Shown here: positions 1 to 6,942 of the stretch, one piece after another
Position numbering within the stretch: position 1 is the stretch's first letter
Layout: each line of letters starts with the position of its first letter
IMG/VR virus record: IMGVR_UViG_3300026518_000033
Coordinates: 1 to 34,953 of that record
Strand: one strand, 5' to 3'
Origin: a virus
Length of the DNA stretch: 34,953 bases
Notes under the pieces: generated by a model
What the model was told of the DNA's origin: nothing
The model's input: only the letters and a program-made list of their open reading frames with translations
Database searches by the model: none
Made by a program: the position numbers and the translations under genes

Positions 1-791
1 GGAAAATCACTTACAATACAGAATTTTTCATGCATGACTCTGAATCCACCATGTATAGCGGCTTGTTCCCAATATTTATAGGGTTCAAATTCAGGAAGAT
101 CAAGACCGATAATATCTCTCATAGCTGTTATATAACAATCATAGGATGACCACATATTACCGCCTTGATATAATATAGACCCTTTATTTGCACAATCTAT
201 ACCGAATTGACCAGCTATGGCATAACATGCATCATGGGTGGCTCTAAGAGTGGCATCACTGACATCATCATCAGTGGCATCATCAGTGGCATCATAGGTG
301 GCTGCATCAGTGGCATCATCAGTGGCTGCATAAGTGGCACTATAAGTGGCATCGTAAATGGCTGCAAGAGTGGCTCTACGAGTGGCTCTACGAGTGGCAA
401 CCTCAGTGGCATCGTAAATGGCTCTATCAGTTGCAACATTAGTGGCATTGTAAATGGCTCTACGAGTGGCATCATCAGTGGCATCATAGGTGGCTGCATC
501 AGTGGCTCTACGAGTGGCATCATCAATATTATGTGATTTATTATACCATATAGCTGCAGCAGCTCCATATGCGTATTTCATCACCAATGGAGAAGGAACA
601 ATAACCACGATTGGTTCTTCCAATCCAGAAACTCGATATAATTGATGAATGGCGTCTGTAATCGCATCTTTATCAATATGATCGGTTTTCATAGCATTAT
701 CGATCCATTTTTGAGAATGGATTTTCATTTTTGCCAATTCTTGATCGGTTACTCCACCCGATGCTTTAGTTTTGGATCGTATAATTGTCAT
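1..791 (-). CDS. DUF6745-like repeat protein, partial (runs off left edge)
   Basis: The reading frame is open from the ATG at 789-791 to the window edge, about 263 residues, with no stop, so the C-terminus lies outside. The start is chosen over an in-frame ATG at 801-803 because AGGA sits 8 bases before it. The first ~75 residues are mixed alpha/beta. Next come 25 tetrapeptides of the form A-T-x-x or A-I-x-x, then a non-repetitive tail with several aromatics (GGNMWSSYD, YKYWEQAA, GGFRVMHEKFCIVSDFP). This plan, a tetrad repeat followed by a G-Q/N-x..W..YD segment and a W..P/H-E-x-x-C-x-V-S motif, matches my memory of DUF6745 proteins found in bacteria and phages. The biochemical function of that family is not known to me. 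It is the last gene of the leftward set visible here. Confidence 0.6.
   Translation of the reverse strand, partial: MTIIRSKTKASGGVTDQELAKMKIHSQKWIDNAMKTDHIDKDAITDAIHQLYRVSGLEEPIVVIVPSPLVMKYAYGAAAAIWYNKSHNIDDATRRATDAATYDATDDATRRAIYNATNVATDRAIYDATEVATRRATRRATLAAIYDATYSATYAATDDATDAATYDATDDATDDDVSDATLRATHDACYAIAGQFGIDCANKGSILYQGGNMWSSYDCYITAMRDIIGLDLPEFEPYKYWEQAAIHGGFRVMHEKFCIVSDF
219..518 (-). repeat. 25-unit, 12-bp tandem repeat inside the DUF6745-like gene
   Basis: On the minus strand the unit is GCC-ACT-NNN-NNN, coding A-T-x-x, with some units reading A-I-x-x and a few degenerate ones (DVSD, ACYA). The first two codons are almost invariant while the last two vary among RR, DD, YD, DA, YN, EV and others. 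Conservation is on codons of this frame, so this is a protein repeat and not a nucleotide satellite. A 4-residue period close to the alpha-helical pitch would put the Ala/Thr pairs on one helix face. Confidence 0.9.
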
Positions 792-861
792 CGAGTTCCT
801 CATATGATTTGAAATGGGTATCTATTTTGGATAATGGACACAAATGAATAATTGGACGGAT

Positions 862-1515
862 TCAGTTAATCTTGGTGGACCCTTTATGTGTAGGTGTTAA
901 TGATTGTTCAGAACCGGATAATTCTTCCATAAATTCTTCAATACTGATTTCCTCAATAGACCCATCATCGGTGACAGACACTACTCTAACTATGTCATCA
1001 TCGCTGTCATCATCGCTGTCACCATCTTTGTTTGGATTGTTCTGAATCATATACAATAGGTCAGCATACGTGTGAGTTCCATCATGAACTTTTTTTCGTG
1101 CATCGGCCCATTGGATGTATGCCATCACTTGGTGTCTACAACCCTCACACATAATATGTGTATCATTGTCCAGATTGTATGCAGTATATGGTTCTTCGTG
1201 GATATTTGCTGCAATATCCGATGATGGAATATCCACCACAAAGGTATCTATATCATATTGTTGGGTTATGATCTTCCATGCCTCAATTACTACTGCCACC
1301 GATGGACCCTCTAGTGGCCCACCAAAGTGTGCAGCTATTACGGCTCGTGCATTCAACTCATCAGTATCAAGACAATCCAATTTTATAAACTCTTCATACG
1401 CAGTGCGTTTGGCATCACCATATGCCCGAGTAAGTTCCATTTGTTCACTATTAACAACCCCGCTGATGATAGATTCAGGAATCTTATATACGATGTTATT
1501 TTCGATAATGATCAT
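862..1515 (-). CDS. Hypothetical protein with acidic C-terminal tail
   Basis: This encodes 217 residues and starts at an ATG preceded by GGAG at 9 bases. I do not recognise the family. The first ~150 residues look globular, with a C-x-x-C pair (MCEGCRHQ, near residue 123) that could bind a metal or be incidental. After that comes a strongly acidic stretch (GDSDDDSDDD, near residue 165) and a Glu-rich helix-like segment (SIEEISIEEFMEEL). It lies 35 bases downstream of the RuvC-like gene, so it probably shares that transcript. No membrane segment or signal peptide is visible. The acidic tail could be a DNA-mimic or a protein-binding tail, but that is a guess from composition only. Confidence 0.7.
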   Translation of the reverse strand: MIIIENNIVYKIPESIISGVVNSEQMELTRAYGDAKRTAYEEFIKLDCLDTDELNARAVIAAHFGGPLEGPSVAVVIEAWKIITQQYDIDTFVVDIPSSDIAANIHEEPYTAYNLDNDTHIMCEGCRHQVMAYIQWADARKKVHDGTHTYADLLYMIQNNPNKDGDSDDDSDDDIVRVVSVTDDGSIEEISIEEFMEELSGSEQSLTPTHKGSTKIN

Positions 1516-1550
1516 TTGGGATACTCCGTTTGGTAAATTACTGGAGTATT

Positions 1551-2051
1551 CTATGAAAACAAATCCTGATTGTCAAGCCCATATTTAGCAATTAATGATG
1601 CTTCTGCCACACCATCATGCTTCTTCAACCTAAATGATGTCTTAGCATGATCCGGCCATAATTCACGGGCTAAATCCAGACTGGGCAATTTATCAGCACT
1701 GCCTATGAGGTCATGGTGTTTCTTCCACGATTGGGGAGTGGGGTTGATGAATGGGATTCCTAGTGCGGCGAGGATTCCCCGATATTCCCCCAGTCCTGTG
1801 CCGAATCGAAACATGCTTGTCACCCCCTGTGAGCTTCGGGCCGATACTTTCTCTAATGCACCACACTCGGGGTTATATTGTTTGAGTATTTCGACTATCG
1901 CTGGGAGGTCCATAATATTACGAGTGGACTTCTTACCTTTCCTGAGATACGGCTCAGTCACAACAGGGACCATTGATGCATAGATTAGTTTATCATCGTC
2001 AATGATGGCAATACCACCCTTAAGACCTGGATCGATTCCGACAATTCTCAT
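1551..2051 (-). CDS. RuvC-type Holliday junction resolvase
   Basis: This encodes 166 residues from the ATG at 2051, with GGGA 8 bases upstream. An in-frame ATG at 2081 lies in the late-promoter hairpin and has no Shine-Dalgarno. The protein begins RIVGIDPGLKGG, the RuvC strand-1 motif with the first catalytic Asp, and has GALEKVSA with the catalytic Glu near residue 69. It ends with KKHDGVAEASLIA, carrying the last acidic residue of the RNase H-like fold. QGVTSMFRFG matches the conserved helix after the Glu motif. The role by family is cleavage of branched DNA made during recombination-dependent replication, so that it can be packaged. T4 uses an unrelated endonuclease VII (gp49) for this. 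The upstream region suggests late-specific expression through a hairpin. Confidence 0.9.
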   Translation of the reverse strand: MRIVGIDPGLKGGIAIIDDDKLIYASMVPVVTEPYLRKGKKSTRNIMDLPAIVEILKQYNPECGALEKVSARSSQGVTSMFRFGTGLGEYRGILAALGIPFINPTPQSWKKHHDLIGSADKLPSLDLARELWPDHAKTSFRLKKHDGVAEASLIAKYGLDNQDLFS

Positions 2052-2089
2052 AAATATGATCCCATCTATTGATACAATCATATTTATGA
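2048..2089 (-). promoter_or_regulatory. Inverted repeat covering the ruvC-like start codon, with a late promoter in the left arm
   Basis: Bases 2048-2060 and 2077-2089 are perfect 13-base inverted repeats around a 16-base loop. On the minus-strand RNA the 5' arm contains CAUAAAUA and the 3' arm contains the AUG of the ruvC-like gene. Part of the GGGA Shine-Dalgarno lies at the loop edge. An RNA covering both arms would hide the start codon. An RNA begun 6-7 bases after the CATAAATA octamer would start in the loop and could not fold this way. The stem is AU-rich, so its stability is moderate. Confidence 0.55.
2081..2088 (-). promoter_or_regulatory. Putative gp55-type late promoter, CATAAATA
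   Basis: CATAAATA on the minus strand, one base from the T4 late promoter TATAAATA, ends 30 bases before the ruvC-like ATG. It is identical to the octamer upstream of the first baseplate gene at 9984. The expected start of transcription is near 2075. Confidence 0.55.
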
Positions 2090-2104
2090 TATGTTAATAT
2101 TCTA

Positions 2105-2383
2105 TTACACCAATTCTTCCATATCAACCACCAACTGAAGGATTTGGGTTTTGATACTTGCAGGAACCGTGGGAACCATGACCGGAGCATTTTGGATATT
2201 CATATCAATCGTATACGCACCCCACCGAAGTGATATCCCAGTTAGGGTAATGCTGATGACAACCCGTGGATTTGACAGGGCATAACTCTCAACTGTGAAA
2301 AGTCCCACACGTTTGATACTGCCGTAATGCCTAACGATGGATCGGCAATCATCCATGAATTGTTGCGGATTATAATATCTCAA
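2105..2383 (-). CDS. Hypothetical small protein, TTG start
   Basis: This encodes 92 residues. The first codon is TTG, preceded by GGAGG with a 5-base spacing, the best Shine-Dalgarno in this part of the window, and no nearby ATG competes. The sequence alternates hydrophobic residues in beta-like fashion (VVISITLTGISLRWGAYTID) and ends in an amphipathic helix (ILQLVVDMEELV). I do not recognise a family. It is the first gene after the strong sigma-70-like promoter at 2408-2436, so it is probably made early. The ruvC-like gene follows 53 bases later. Confidence 0.7.
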   Translation of the reverse strand: MRYYNPQQFMDDCRSIVRHYGSIKRVGLFTVESYALSNPRVVISITLTGISLRWGAYTIDMNIQNAPVMVPTVPASIKTQILQLVVDMEELV

Positions 2384-2407
2384 TGTAACCTCCGTTGGTA
2401 AAATTAT

Positions 2408-2436
2408 ATTATACCGACATTATGGTGGGGAGTCAA
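2408..2436 (-). promoter_or_regulatory. Sigma-70-type promoter, TTGACT-17-TATAAT
   Basis: On the minus strand TTGACT (2436-2431) and TATAAT (2413-2408) are separated by exactly 17 bases. That is 5/6 and 6/6 matches to the host housekeeping consensus. Transcription would start near 2401, giving an 18-base leader to the TTG-start gene at 2383. The -35 box overlaps the end of the upstream Cys-rich gene. Readthrough from here would carry the ruvC-like gene with its hairpin. Confidence 0.75.
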
Positions 2437-2795
2437 TGCTTTCCATAAAGTTCAGAATAGTCTTTAACCAAACGCCGCATGTCATCATATATGCTTATAC
2501 AATCAAACCCAAGTTCTAATAGTGAAAACATTAAATCCGCACATCGTTCACAATGGTAATGGGTTGCTCGGGGTGGACCATGCTCAGTATCCTCTCCATA
2601 GATGTTGATTTCAATTTGGTATTCTGGAACCTTATACCTTAAAAACTGCGCCACAACGTCCCCAATGCCGATTTTGTCATCGCATGATACACATTTTCTA
2701 GTCCGTTTAGTTTGTAGAGTAGAATAATCACTGGGCCAGTCCCATCGAATATCACCGGGTTCTAACTCATGGTAGCACGAACATGACAGACTCAT
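2433..2795 (-). CDS. Cys-rich, probably zinc-binding hypothetical protein
   Basis: This encodes 120 residues. It contains CSCYHE at the N-terminus, a C-V-S-C pair near residue 35 and an H-x-H-C-x-x-C motif near residue 79 (HYHCERCADL), a spacing typical of a zinc ribbon or treble clef. The core (YSTLQTKRTRKCVSC, KVPEYQIE, HCERCADLMFSLLELGF, YDDMRRLVKDY) resembles a family of small proteins common in phages and prophages, whose function I do not know. Its ATG overlaps the stop of the GNAT-like gene in ATGA, indicating translational coupling. Confidence 0.75.
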   Translation of the reverse strand: MSLSCSCYHELEPGDIRWDWPSDYSTLQTKRTRKCVSCDDKIGIGDVVAQFLRYKVPEYQIEINIYGEDTEHGPPRATHYHCERCADLMFSLLELGFDCISIYDDMRRLVKDYSELYGKH

Positions 2796-3301
2796 GATAT
2801 ATCCCTCAACCGTTGCTGGACCTCAGTGATGGTTGACTTATAGTGGTTCATTGCCACCCACACTTTGGTAACCCGATCATATGCCCCTCTTGGTTCACGC
2901 CCCCATGGGGTCCCTAGATAACGAATGCTGAAATTGTTTCCATGGTCGTTTGTAGATTGAACCCGCGATGCTAGATACTTCATGTTTGGGAGTTGTGTCA
3001 GCTTGCCTAGTGCTACTCCCATTAGATCACGTGCAATATCAGTCCTTCGGGGGGTTGGTAATACCCAGATACCAAAGGTGGCAGTATTGACTTCATGATC
3101 AAAATACAGCTTGATTATTCCGTTATGACTATCATCCATGAATACCATGCCGTCCCAGTCGGACTCTGGCATACTTATGGGGGTGTTATAACCAGCAATC
3201 CCCAAATACCGACTGACTGATGGAGAATTTACTGCATGGGTATACCACTCATCTAGTATTCCCGTGTCATCCGATGTCAATTGTGTAATATCATATAGCA
3301 T
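2792..3301 (-). CDS. GNAT-like N-acetyltransferase domain protein
   Basis: This encodes 169 residues, with AAGGA 8 bases before the ATG. The middle of the protein follows the GNAT order. A beta-strand FGIWVLP (about residues 75-83) is followed by a helix with R-R-x-D-I-A-R in place of the usual Q-x-x-G-x-G/A acetyl-CoA loop, and then strand YLASRVQSTN. The segment N-x-x-S-I-R-Y-L-G-T-P-W-G resembles the N-x-x-S-x-x-x-x-x-k-x-G-F motif, and a final strand VTKVWVAMN follows. The acetyl-CoA pyrophosphate loop is not canonical, so activity is uncertain. Substrate is unknown. Phage GNAT proteins have been linked to modification of host proteins or internal virion parts, but nothing here decides between these. 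Confidence 0.55.
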   Translation of the reverse strand: MLYDITQLTSDDTGILDEWYTHAVNSPSVSRYLGIAGYNTPISMPESDWDGMVFMDDSHNGIIKLYFDHEVNTATFGIWVLPTPRRTDIARDLMGVALGKLTQLPNMKYLASRVQSTNDHGNNFSIRYLGTPWGREPRGAYDRVTKVWVAMNHYKSTITEVQQRLRDIS

Positions 3302-3365
3302 CTAGTGATTCCTTATCAAGTTCTAATTTCTGGTGGGCATAATCAATCAATGTGGATTCGATCAT
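3291..3365 (-). CDS. Possible 24-residue mini-ORF linking two genes
   Basis: ATG at 3365-3363 overlaps the stop codon of the upstream gene (3364-3362). The frame runs 24 codons (MIESTLIDYAHQKLELDKES and four more) to a TGA at 3293-3291, which overlaps the start of the GNAT-like gene. It fills the only gap in this coupled stretch exactly. The peptide is a plausible amphipathic helix. Its own Shine-Dalgarno is weak, so it may serve as a coupling leader that carries ribosomes across, or it may be chance. Confidence 0.4.
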   Translation of the reverse strand: MIESTLIDYAHQKLELDKESLDAI

Positions 3366-3943
3366 GAGATATTACTTTCAGTAATATCCACCAACCTTGT
3401 CAATTGTGCATTATTGGCCAATGATGACATGAATGGGACCCATAGAGTTTCCCAAAAATTCTTAACCCATGGCTTGACCAGACTAAACCTAACATAATCA
3501 AAATTATCAAAACTTGGATCATTCCAGATAGTCGTGTCAAACTCTTGTTCATCATAAATCTCCATGATCGCTTCATAAGACGCTCGGGCCTCAGATGATG
3601 TAATATCATGGGATTTACGAGTATCTATAACACTTTTCGAGGCCCATTTAATGGCGCGGTCTCTATCCCATTCATGTAGTTGATCATATGTGAGAAATTT
3701 CCCCATAAAATATTCCATCTTGTCCGGTTGGTTGAGAAAATCGGCCCAACTGGTTGACCCAATGCTATTCCATTTGTATGACATACTGGTGAAGCTACTG
3801 GATACAATCACGTCAACCCAATGGTCATCTGGGCCATCATAATATTGAGTAATGCCACTAGTAATGATAAACGATGCCCACTCACCTTTATGGCGGATAT
3901 GGTATTGAGTTGGGTGCGATACTGTTATGTCAATGTCATTCAT
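3362..3943 (-). CDS. Hypothetical protein
   Basis: This encodes 193 residues from the ATG at 3943, which has AGGA 8 bases upstream. An ATG 9 bases earlier (3952) overlaps that AGGA and is less likely. It overlaps the end of the preceding endonuclease gene by 8 bases. The protein is rich in aromatic residues (WADFLNQPDKMEYF, VKPWVKNFWETLWVPFM), with no membrane-length hydrophobic run and no motif I recognise. Its place directly after a homing endonuclease gene suggests it may have been next to gp46-like before the endonuclease inserted, but that is inference. Confidence 0.65.
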   Translation of the reverse strand: MNDIDITVSHPTQYHIRHKGEWASFIITSGITQYYDGPDDHWVDVIVSSSFTSMSYKWNSIGSTSWADFLNQPDKMEYFMGKFLTYDQLHEWDRDRAIKWASKSVIDTRKSHDITSSEARASYEAIMEIYDEQEFDTTIWNDPSFDNFDYVRFSLVKPWVKNFWETLWVPFMSSLANNAQLTRLVDITESNIS

Positions 3944-5069
3944 CGGAGTCATCCTTTTTTTGCAATTTCCATACGGATTCCCACATTTCTATGTAATCGA
4001 AACCATGGCTGATAAAATCATTCTTCTTTGTTACAGTATTCTCGTATAGTTGTCCATAGGTGTTTTGGGTTGATGGGTTGACATCATCCGGATTATATAT
4101 TTTTGGATTCCCATGCCAATAATCCCCATGAAACTCATATACAGTATTGGTCTCTGGATCATATCCATCAACCACATACCGTCTATTGGTGATCAATCCA
4201 CCAACCTCCCTATGTGATGGATCATCTGGTATTCCCAACGAATTCAGCCATTCATTTGATGGCCTTGACACCAAGTGAGTGCATTTGGGACACCCACTAC
4301 CCCTAATATGGGCGTCCGGTGTTTGACTAAAAACTCCATGAGTGTGACATTCAATGTCAATATGGGTGTGGGCGTTCACATACTTATTATGGGGTGGATA
4401 CTGATATCCGTAATTGTGCATAATATTAGCCTTATTCACAAAATCTTCAAATGTGCTGCGTGATGCATTTCCGATCTTGGCACTACCACACTTGCCACAT
4501 CCATTACCTCCATAATGAGAATATGGCAGTTGCCAAAAGGGTCCGTGCGATGGACACACCATCTCGACTTTTGTCAAAGCATTGACGTATACTGTATGGG
4601 AGTAATCGTATGTATCCCCGTGGGTTTTGGTAGACTCACGGATAAAACTGTCAAGGTCATAAACCTTTCTGGAGCATTTTACACATCCATGCCCCTGTAA
4701 ATGCTTATTGGGGGTCTGAGCAAACTCACCATGATTTGGGCATACTATACTAACTGCTGTCAGGCTATCTTGGTAAACTACATTCGAGTAAGAATAATAG
4801 TGGTTATGAACAATATTAGCGGATGCTATGAATTGTTCATCGGTGTGGGTCCGGCTTATGCTACTCTGTATGTTTCTACATGATGGACATGGTATTTTCG
4901 CACGGAGATGTTGGTATGGGGTTTGTTCAAAATCTCCGTGCGTTGGACATCGTATGGTCATTTTGGTATCTATGTTCTCGTATACTGATTTAGTATACTG
5001 GTAGTTATCACCATGAATGACTCGTGCCCGTCTGATAAACTCGGGTAGAGCCAATCTGGTATTACTCAT
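3936..5069 (-). CDS. Free-standing homing-type endonuclease with four zinc-ribbon repeats
   Basis: This encodes 377 residues. The start is the ATG at 5069 with AGAGG 7 bases upstream. Upstream in-frame TTG and ATG codons are less well placed. The first ~265 residues are four ~60-residue repeats of the form F-I..A..H-G..Y-x-Y..V-Y..C-P-x-H-G-x-F-x-Q-x-P..H-L-x-G-x-G-C-x-x-C, each with a C-x-x-H and a C-x-x-C pair (DUF723-like zinc ribbon). The C-terminal ~100 residues carry DGYDPETNTVYEFHGDYWHG, an acidic, E-F-H-G-x-x-W-H-type core of the Vsr/PD-(D/E)XK nuclease superfamily. Such proteins in phages usually act as mobile endonucleases. It overlaps the gp46-like stop by 8 bases and has a paralogue at 8269-9159. 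Confidence 0.8.
   Translation of the reverse strand: MSNTRLALPEFIRRARVIHGDNYQYTKSVYENIDTKMTIRCPTHGDFEQTPYQHLRAKIPCPSCRNIQSSISRTHTDEQFIASANIVHNHYYSYSNVVYQDSLTAVSIVCPNHGEFAQTPNKHLQGHGCVKCSRKVYDLDSFIRESTKTHGDTYDYSHTVYVNALTKVEMVCPSHGPFWQLPYSHYGGNGCGKCGSAKIGNASRSTFEDFVNKANIMHNYGYQYPPHNKYVNAHTHIDIECHTHGVFSQTPDAHIRGSGCPKCTHLVSRPSNEWLNSLGIPDDPSHREVGGLITNRRYVVDGYDPETNTVYEFHGDYWHGNPKIYNPDDVNPSTQNTYGQLYENTVTKKNDFISHGFDYIEMWESVWKLQKKDDSDE
4020..4229. repeat. 210-bp near-identical patch, copy A
   Basis: This segment matches 8338-8547 with 6 mismatches in 210 bases (97%) in the same orientation and without gaps. It encodes the nuclease core of the endonuclease at 3936-5069. On both sides the identity drops abruptly to the level of diverged paralogues. 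Two of the gap-free runs exceed 55 bases. Confidence 0.95.
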
Positions 5070-6942
5070 AATCATCCTCTTCAATACGACTGATACGGTT
5101 TTTCAATTCGATCAGCATGACATCATCTATCTGATCAGCAATATCCATACGATGAGACACGAGTAGCACCCGTTTATCCTTATTCTTACATGTATCACGG
5201 AGTGCCTGCAGTGCCTGTTGCGCGCCCCTATTACAAATACCATTGTCTAACAACTCGTCGATACACAACAAGCTCAGGGGGTGATTGGTGGCCTCAAATA
5301 GGTCTTGGAAGGCTAAGTTCAACGATATGGTTACACGCTGTCGCTGCCCTTTTGATAAATTCCCCCAATCAAAATCCTCTCCAAAATCGGTAATGCTCAT
5401 GGTTAGATCGTTTTCGATTCTTACCTGAAATTGCAATTCCAAAATTGATAGATAATGTGCGATGCGATTATTCAACTGTGGTAGCCATCGGTCGATCACG
5501 GCCTTGCGGAGGAAGCTATCTTTGTTCTGTAAGAGATCAATGAGATAATTGAAATGGGCGATATTTTTTGACAAATCTTTCACTTCACTATCATCGATAT
5601 CCTCTAAGGCATTTTCCTTCATATCATGGATGGTATCACTGTGTGGATTTTCGTCCTGCTCCAGTTCTGTAAGTTTTTTCTCCATTTGATCCAAATTGGT
5701 ATTTGCCGCTTTAGCATCATCAATACTATCAAATATCAAATCAAATGTTGATAGTTCTGTCACTGTCTCTTCTAGTTCTGTCTCCTCTTGTTCTAATTGG
5801 CCTAGCTTATCTTCATGAACTGCAATTTCTGCAGAAGTGGCATTGATCAGGTCATTGGTCTCGTGGGGCACATTGGACAGTTCTTCAATTTCACCACTAA
5901 TCGATGCCATAAGCTCAGGATCAGCGACCCAATGTTGATGACAGGTGGGGCACTCGTTCTGGTCCAGCATTGATTGTTGATCGGTTAGGTCTACTAATCG
6001 TTTAGATGCCTCGTGAACCAACTTTTCTAGGTCTGATAGATCACGCTTGGACTGACGGAGTTCCAGATTTACGGCCCGCCGATTACTAGCATTTGCGGTA
6101 GTATCCTGCTCAACTTGATCTATCATCTCTAATATCTCAATCTGTTCAGCTACATCGACCCCTGACAGTGATTCAATTTGTTTGCGGAGATTATCCATAT
6201 CAGATTGGTGCTTATTTTCCCAAGCCGATTCCTTGGACTTGAGGTTATCTAACTGTTGGGTTACTCTTCTATTTGCTTGTCGGGTAGCCTCCACCGCAGA
6301 CTCCATCGCAATCAGGTCTTTTTTCAATTGCTTCCGGTCTTCACCGAGTTCCTTTGCCCGTGTGGTGAGTAGGTTCAACCCCATTAGGCGTTCAGCAATA
6401 GCCCGTTTCTCATCCTCTTTGAGTTTCATAAAGGGAATGGTTTCAGAGCTATTCACCATCAGATATTCAAACAACTTGATATCAAACCCAATAATCTCTT
6501 CAATATCCGCATTGGACTCAACCTTGTTTCGGCTAATATCATATACATAGGTTTTCCCATCACGGAGCATAAAATCATTCGTGTCATCTAGCTCTTTGCG
6601 GAATACCCTTAGTTTGGATGGGGACTCCCCCCGCTCAATTCGATATGCCCCAGACGGCGCATCTAGCTCTAGGACAGTAAGCATTCCCTGTCCCTTGCGG
6701 GCCATCTTATTGACTAGTTTGGAGTTACTGATCCCCCTCACGGTTTTCCCAAATAGGTTATATGATATGCCATCCAATATGGCACTCTTACCAGCACCAT
6801 TCCGTGACTCATCCCCGCCAGCATCGTGATTGAGACCCATCACCATGGTGATGTAGTTCCCTGTCAGATTGATCTCAGTCGGATTGGGACCGAATGATAG
6901 AAAATTTTTGATGATCAGTTTCTTGAACACAATGCCGTTCAT
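5062..6942 (-). CDS. 46: Rad50/SbcC-like recombination nuclease ATPase subunit (T4 gp46-like)
   Basis: This encodes 626 residues. The N-terminus is an ABC-type ATPase half with F-L-S-F-G and a P-loop ending NGAGKSA (K52). Long Glu/Lys-rich coiled-coil arms follow, with a zinc hook CPTC at residues 331-334. The C-terminal half has the signature LSKGQRQR, a Walker B LLCIDE near 560, and a VLLVSHR switch. With the gp47-like nuclease encoded just upstream (ATGA overlap) it should form the complex that resects DNA ends for recombination-dependent replication. It is slightly longer than T4 gp46 (560). The P-loop has an extra ~10 residues (HDAGGDESR) between G-x-N and N-G-x-G-K-S, predicted to bulge from the nucleotide site. 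Confidence 0.95.
   Translation of the reverse strand: MNGIVFKKLIIKNFLSFGPNPTEINLTGNYITMVMGLNHDAGGDESRNGAGKSAILDGISYNLFGKTVRGISNSKLVNKMARKGQGMLTVLELDAPSGAYRIERGESPSKLRVFRKELDDTNDFMLRDGKTYVYDISRNKVESNADIEEIIGFDIKLFEYLMVNSSETIPFMKLKEDEKRAIAERLMGLNLLTTRAKELGEDRKQLKKDLIAMESAVEATRQANRRVTQQLDNLKSKESAWENKHQSDMDNLRKQIESLSGVDVAEQIEILEMIDQVEQDTTANASNRRAVNLELRQSKRDLSDLEKLVHEASKRLVDLTDQQSMLDQNECPTCHQHWVADPELMASISGEIEELSNVPHETNDLINATSAEIAVHEDKLGQLEQEETELEETVTELSTFDLIFDSIDDAKAANTNLDQMEKKLTELEQDENPHSDTIHDMKENALEDIDDSEVKDLSKNIAHFNYLIDLLQNKDSFLRKAVIDRWLPQLNNRIAHYLSILELQFQVRIENDLTMSITDFGEDFDWGNLSKGQRQRVTISLNLAFQDLFEATNHPLSLLCIDELLDNGICNRGAQQALQALRDTCKNKDKRVLLVSHRMDIADQIDDVMLIELKNRISRIEEDDYE

Noticed and set aside
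73-80. Exact T4 late octamer TATAAATA on the minus strand
   Set aside because: It lies inside the DUF6745-like frame and encodes P-Y-K-Y. No gene start is visible within the window to its left, so function cannot be supported.
219-518. CRISPR-like or satellite array
   Set aside because: Units are contiguous 12-mers without spacers, and variation follows codons of one frame.
207-568. Long open frames on the plus strand and in another minus frame across the repeat region
   Set aside because: They arise because a 12-base repeat without stops stays open in several frames. Codon-level conservation and the Shine-Dalgarno support only the frame starting at 791.
1115-1588. 157-residue plus-strand frame
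   Set aside because: It is antisense to a well-initiated minus-strand gene, has no Shine-Dalgarno and no recognisable motif.
6182-6829. Plus-strand frames opposite the gp46-like gene
   Set aside because: They are Ser/Arg-rich shadows of the coiled-coil coding sequence.
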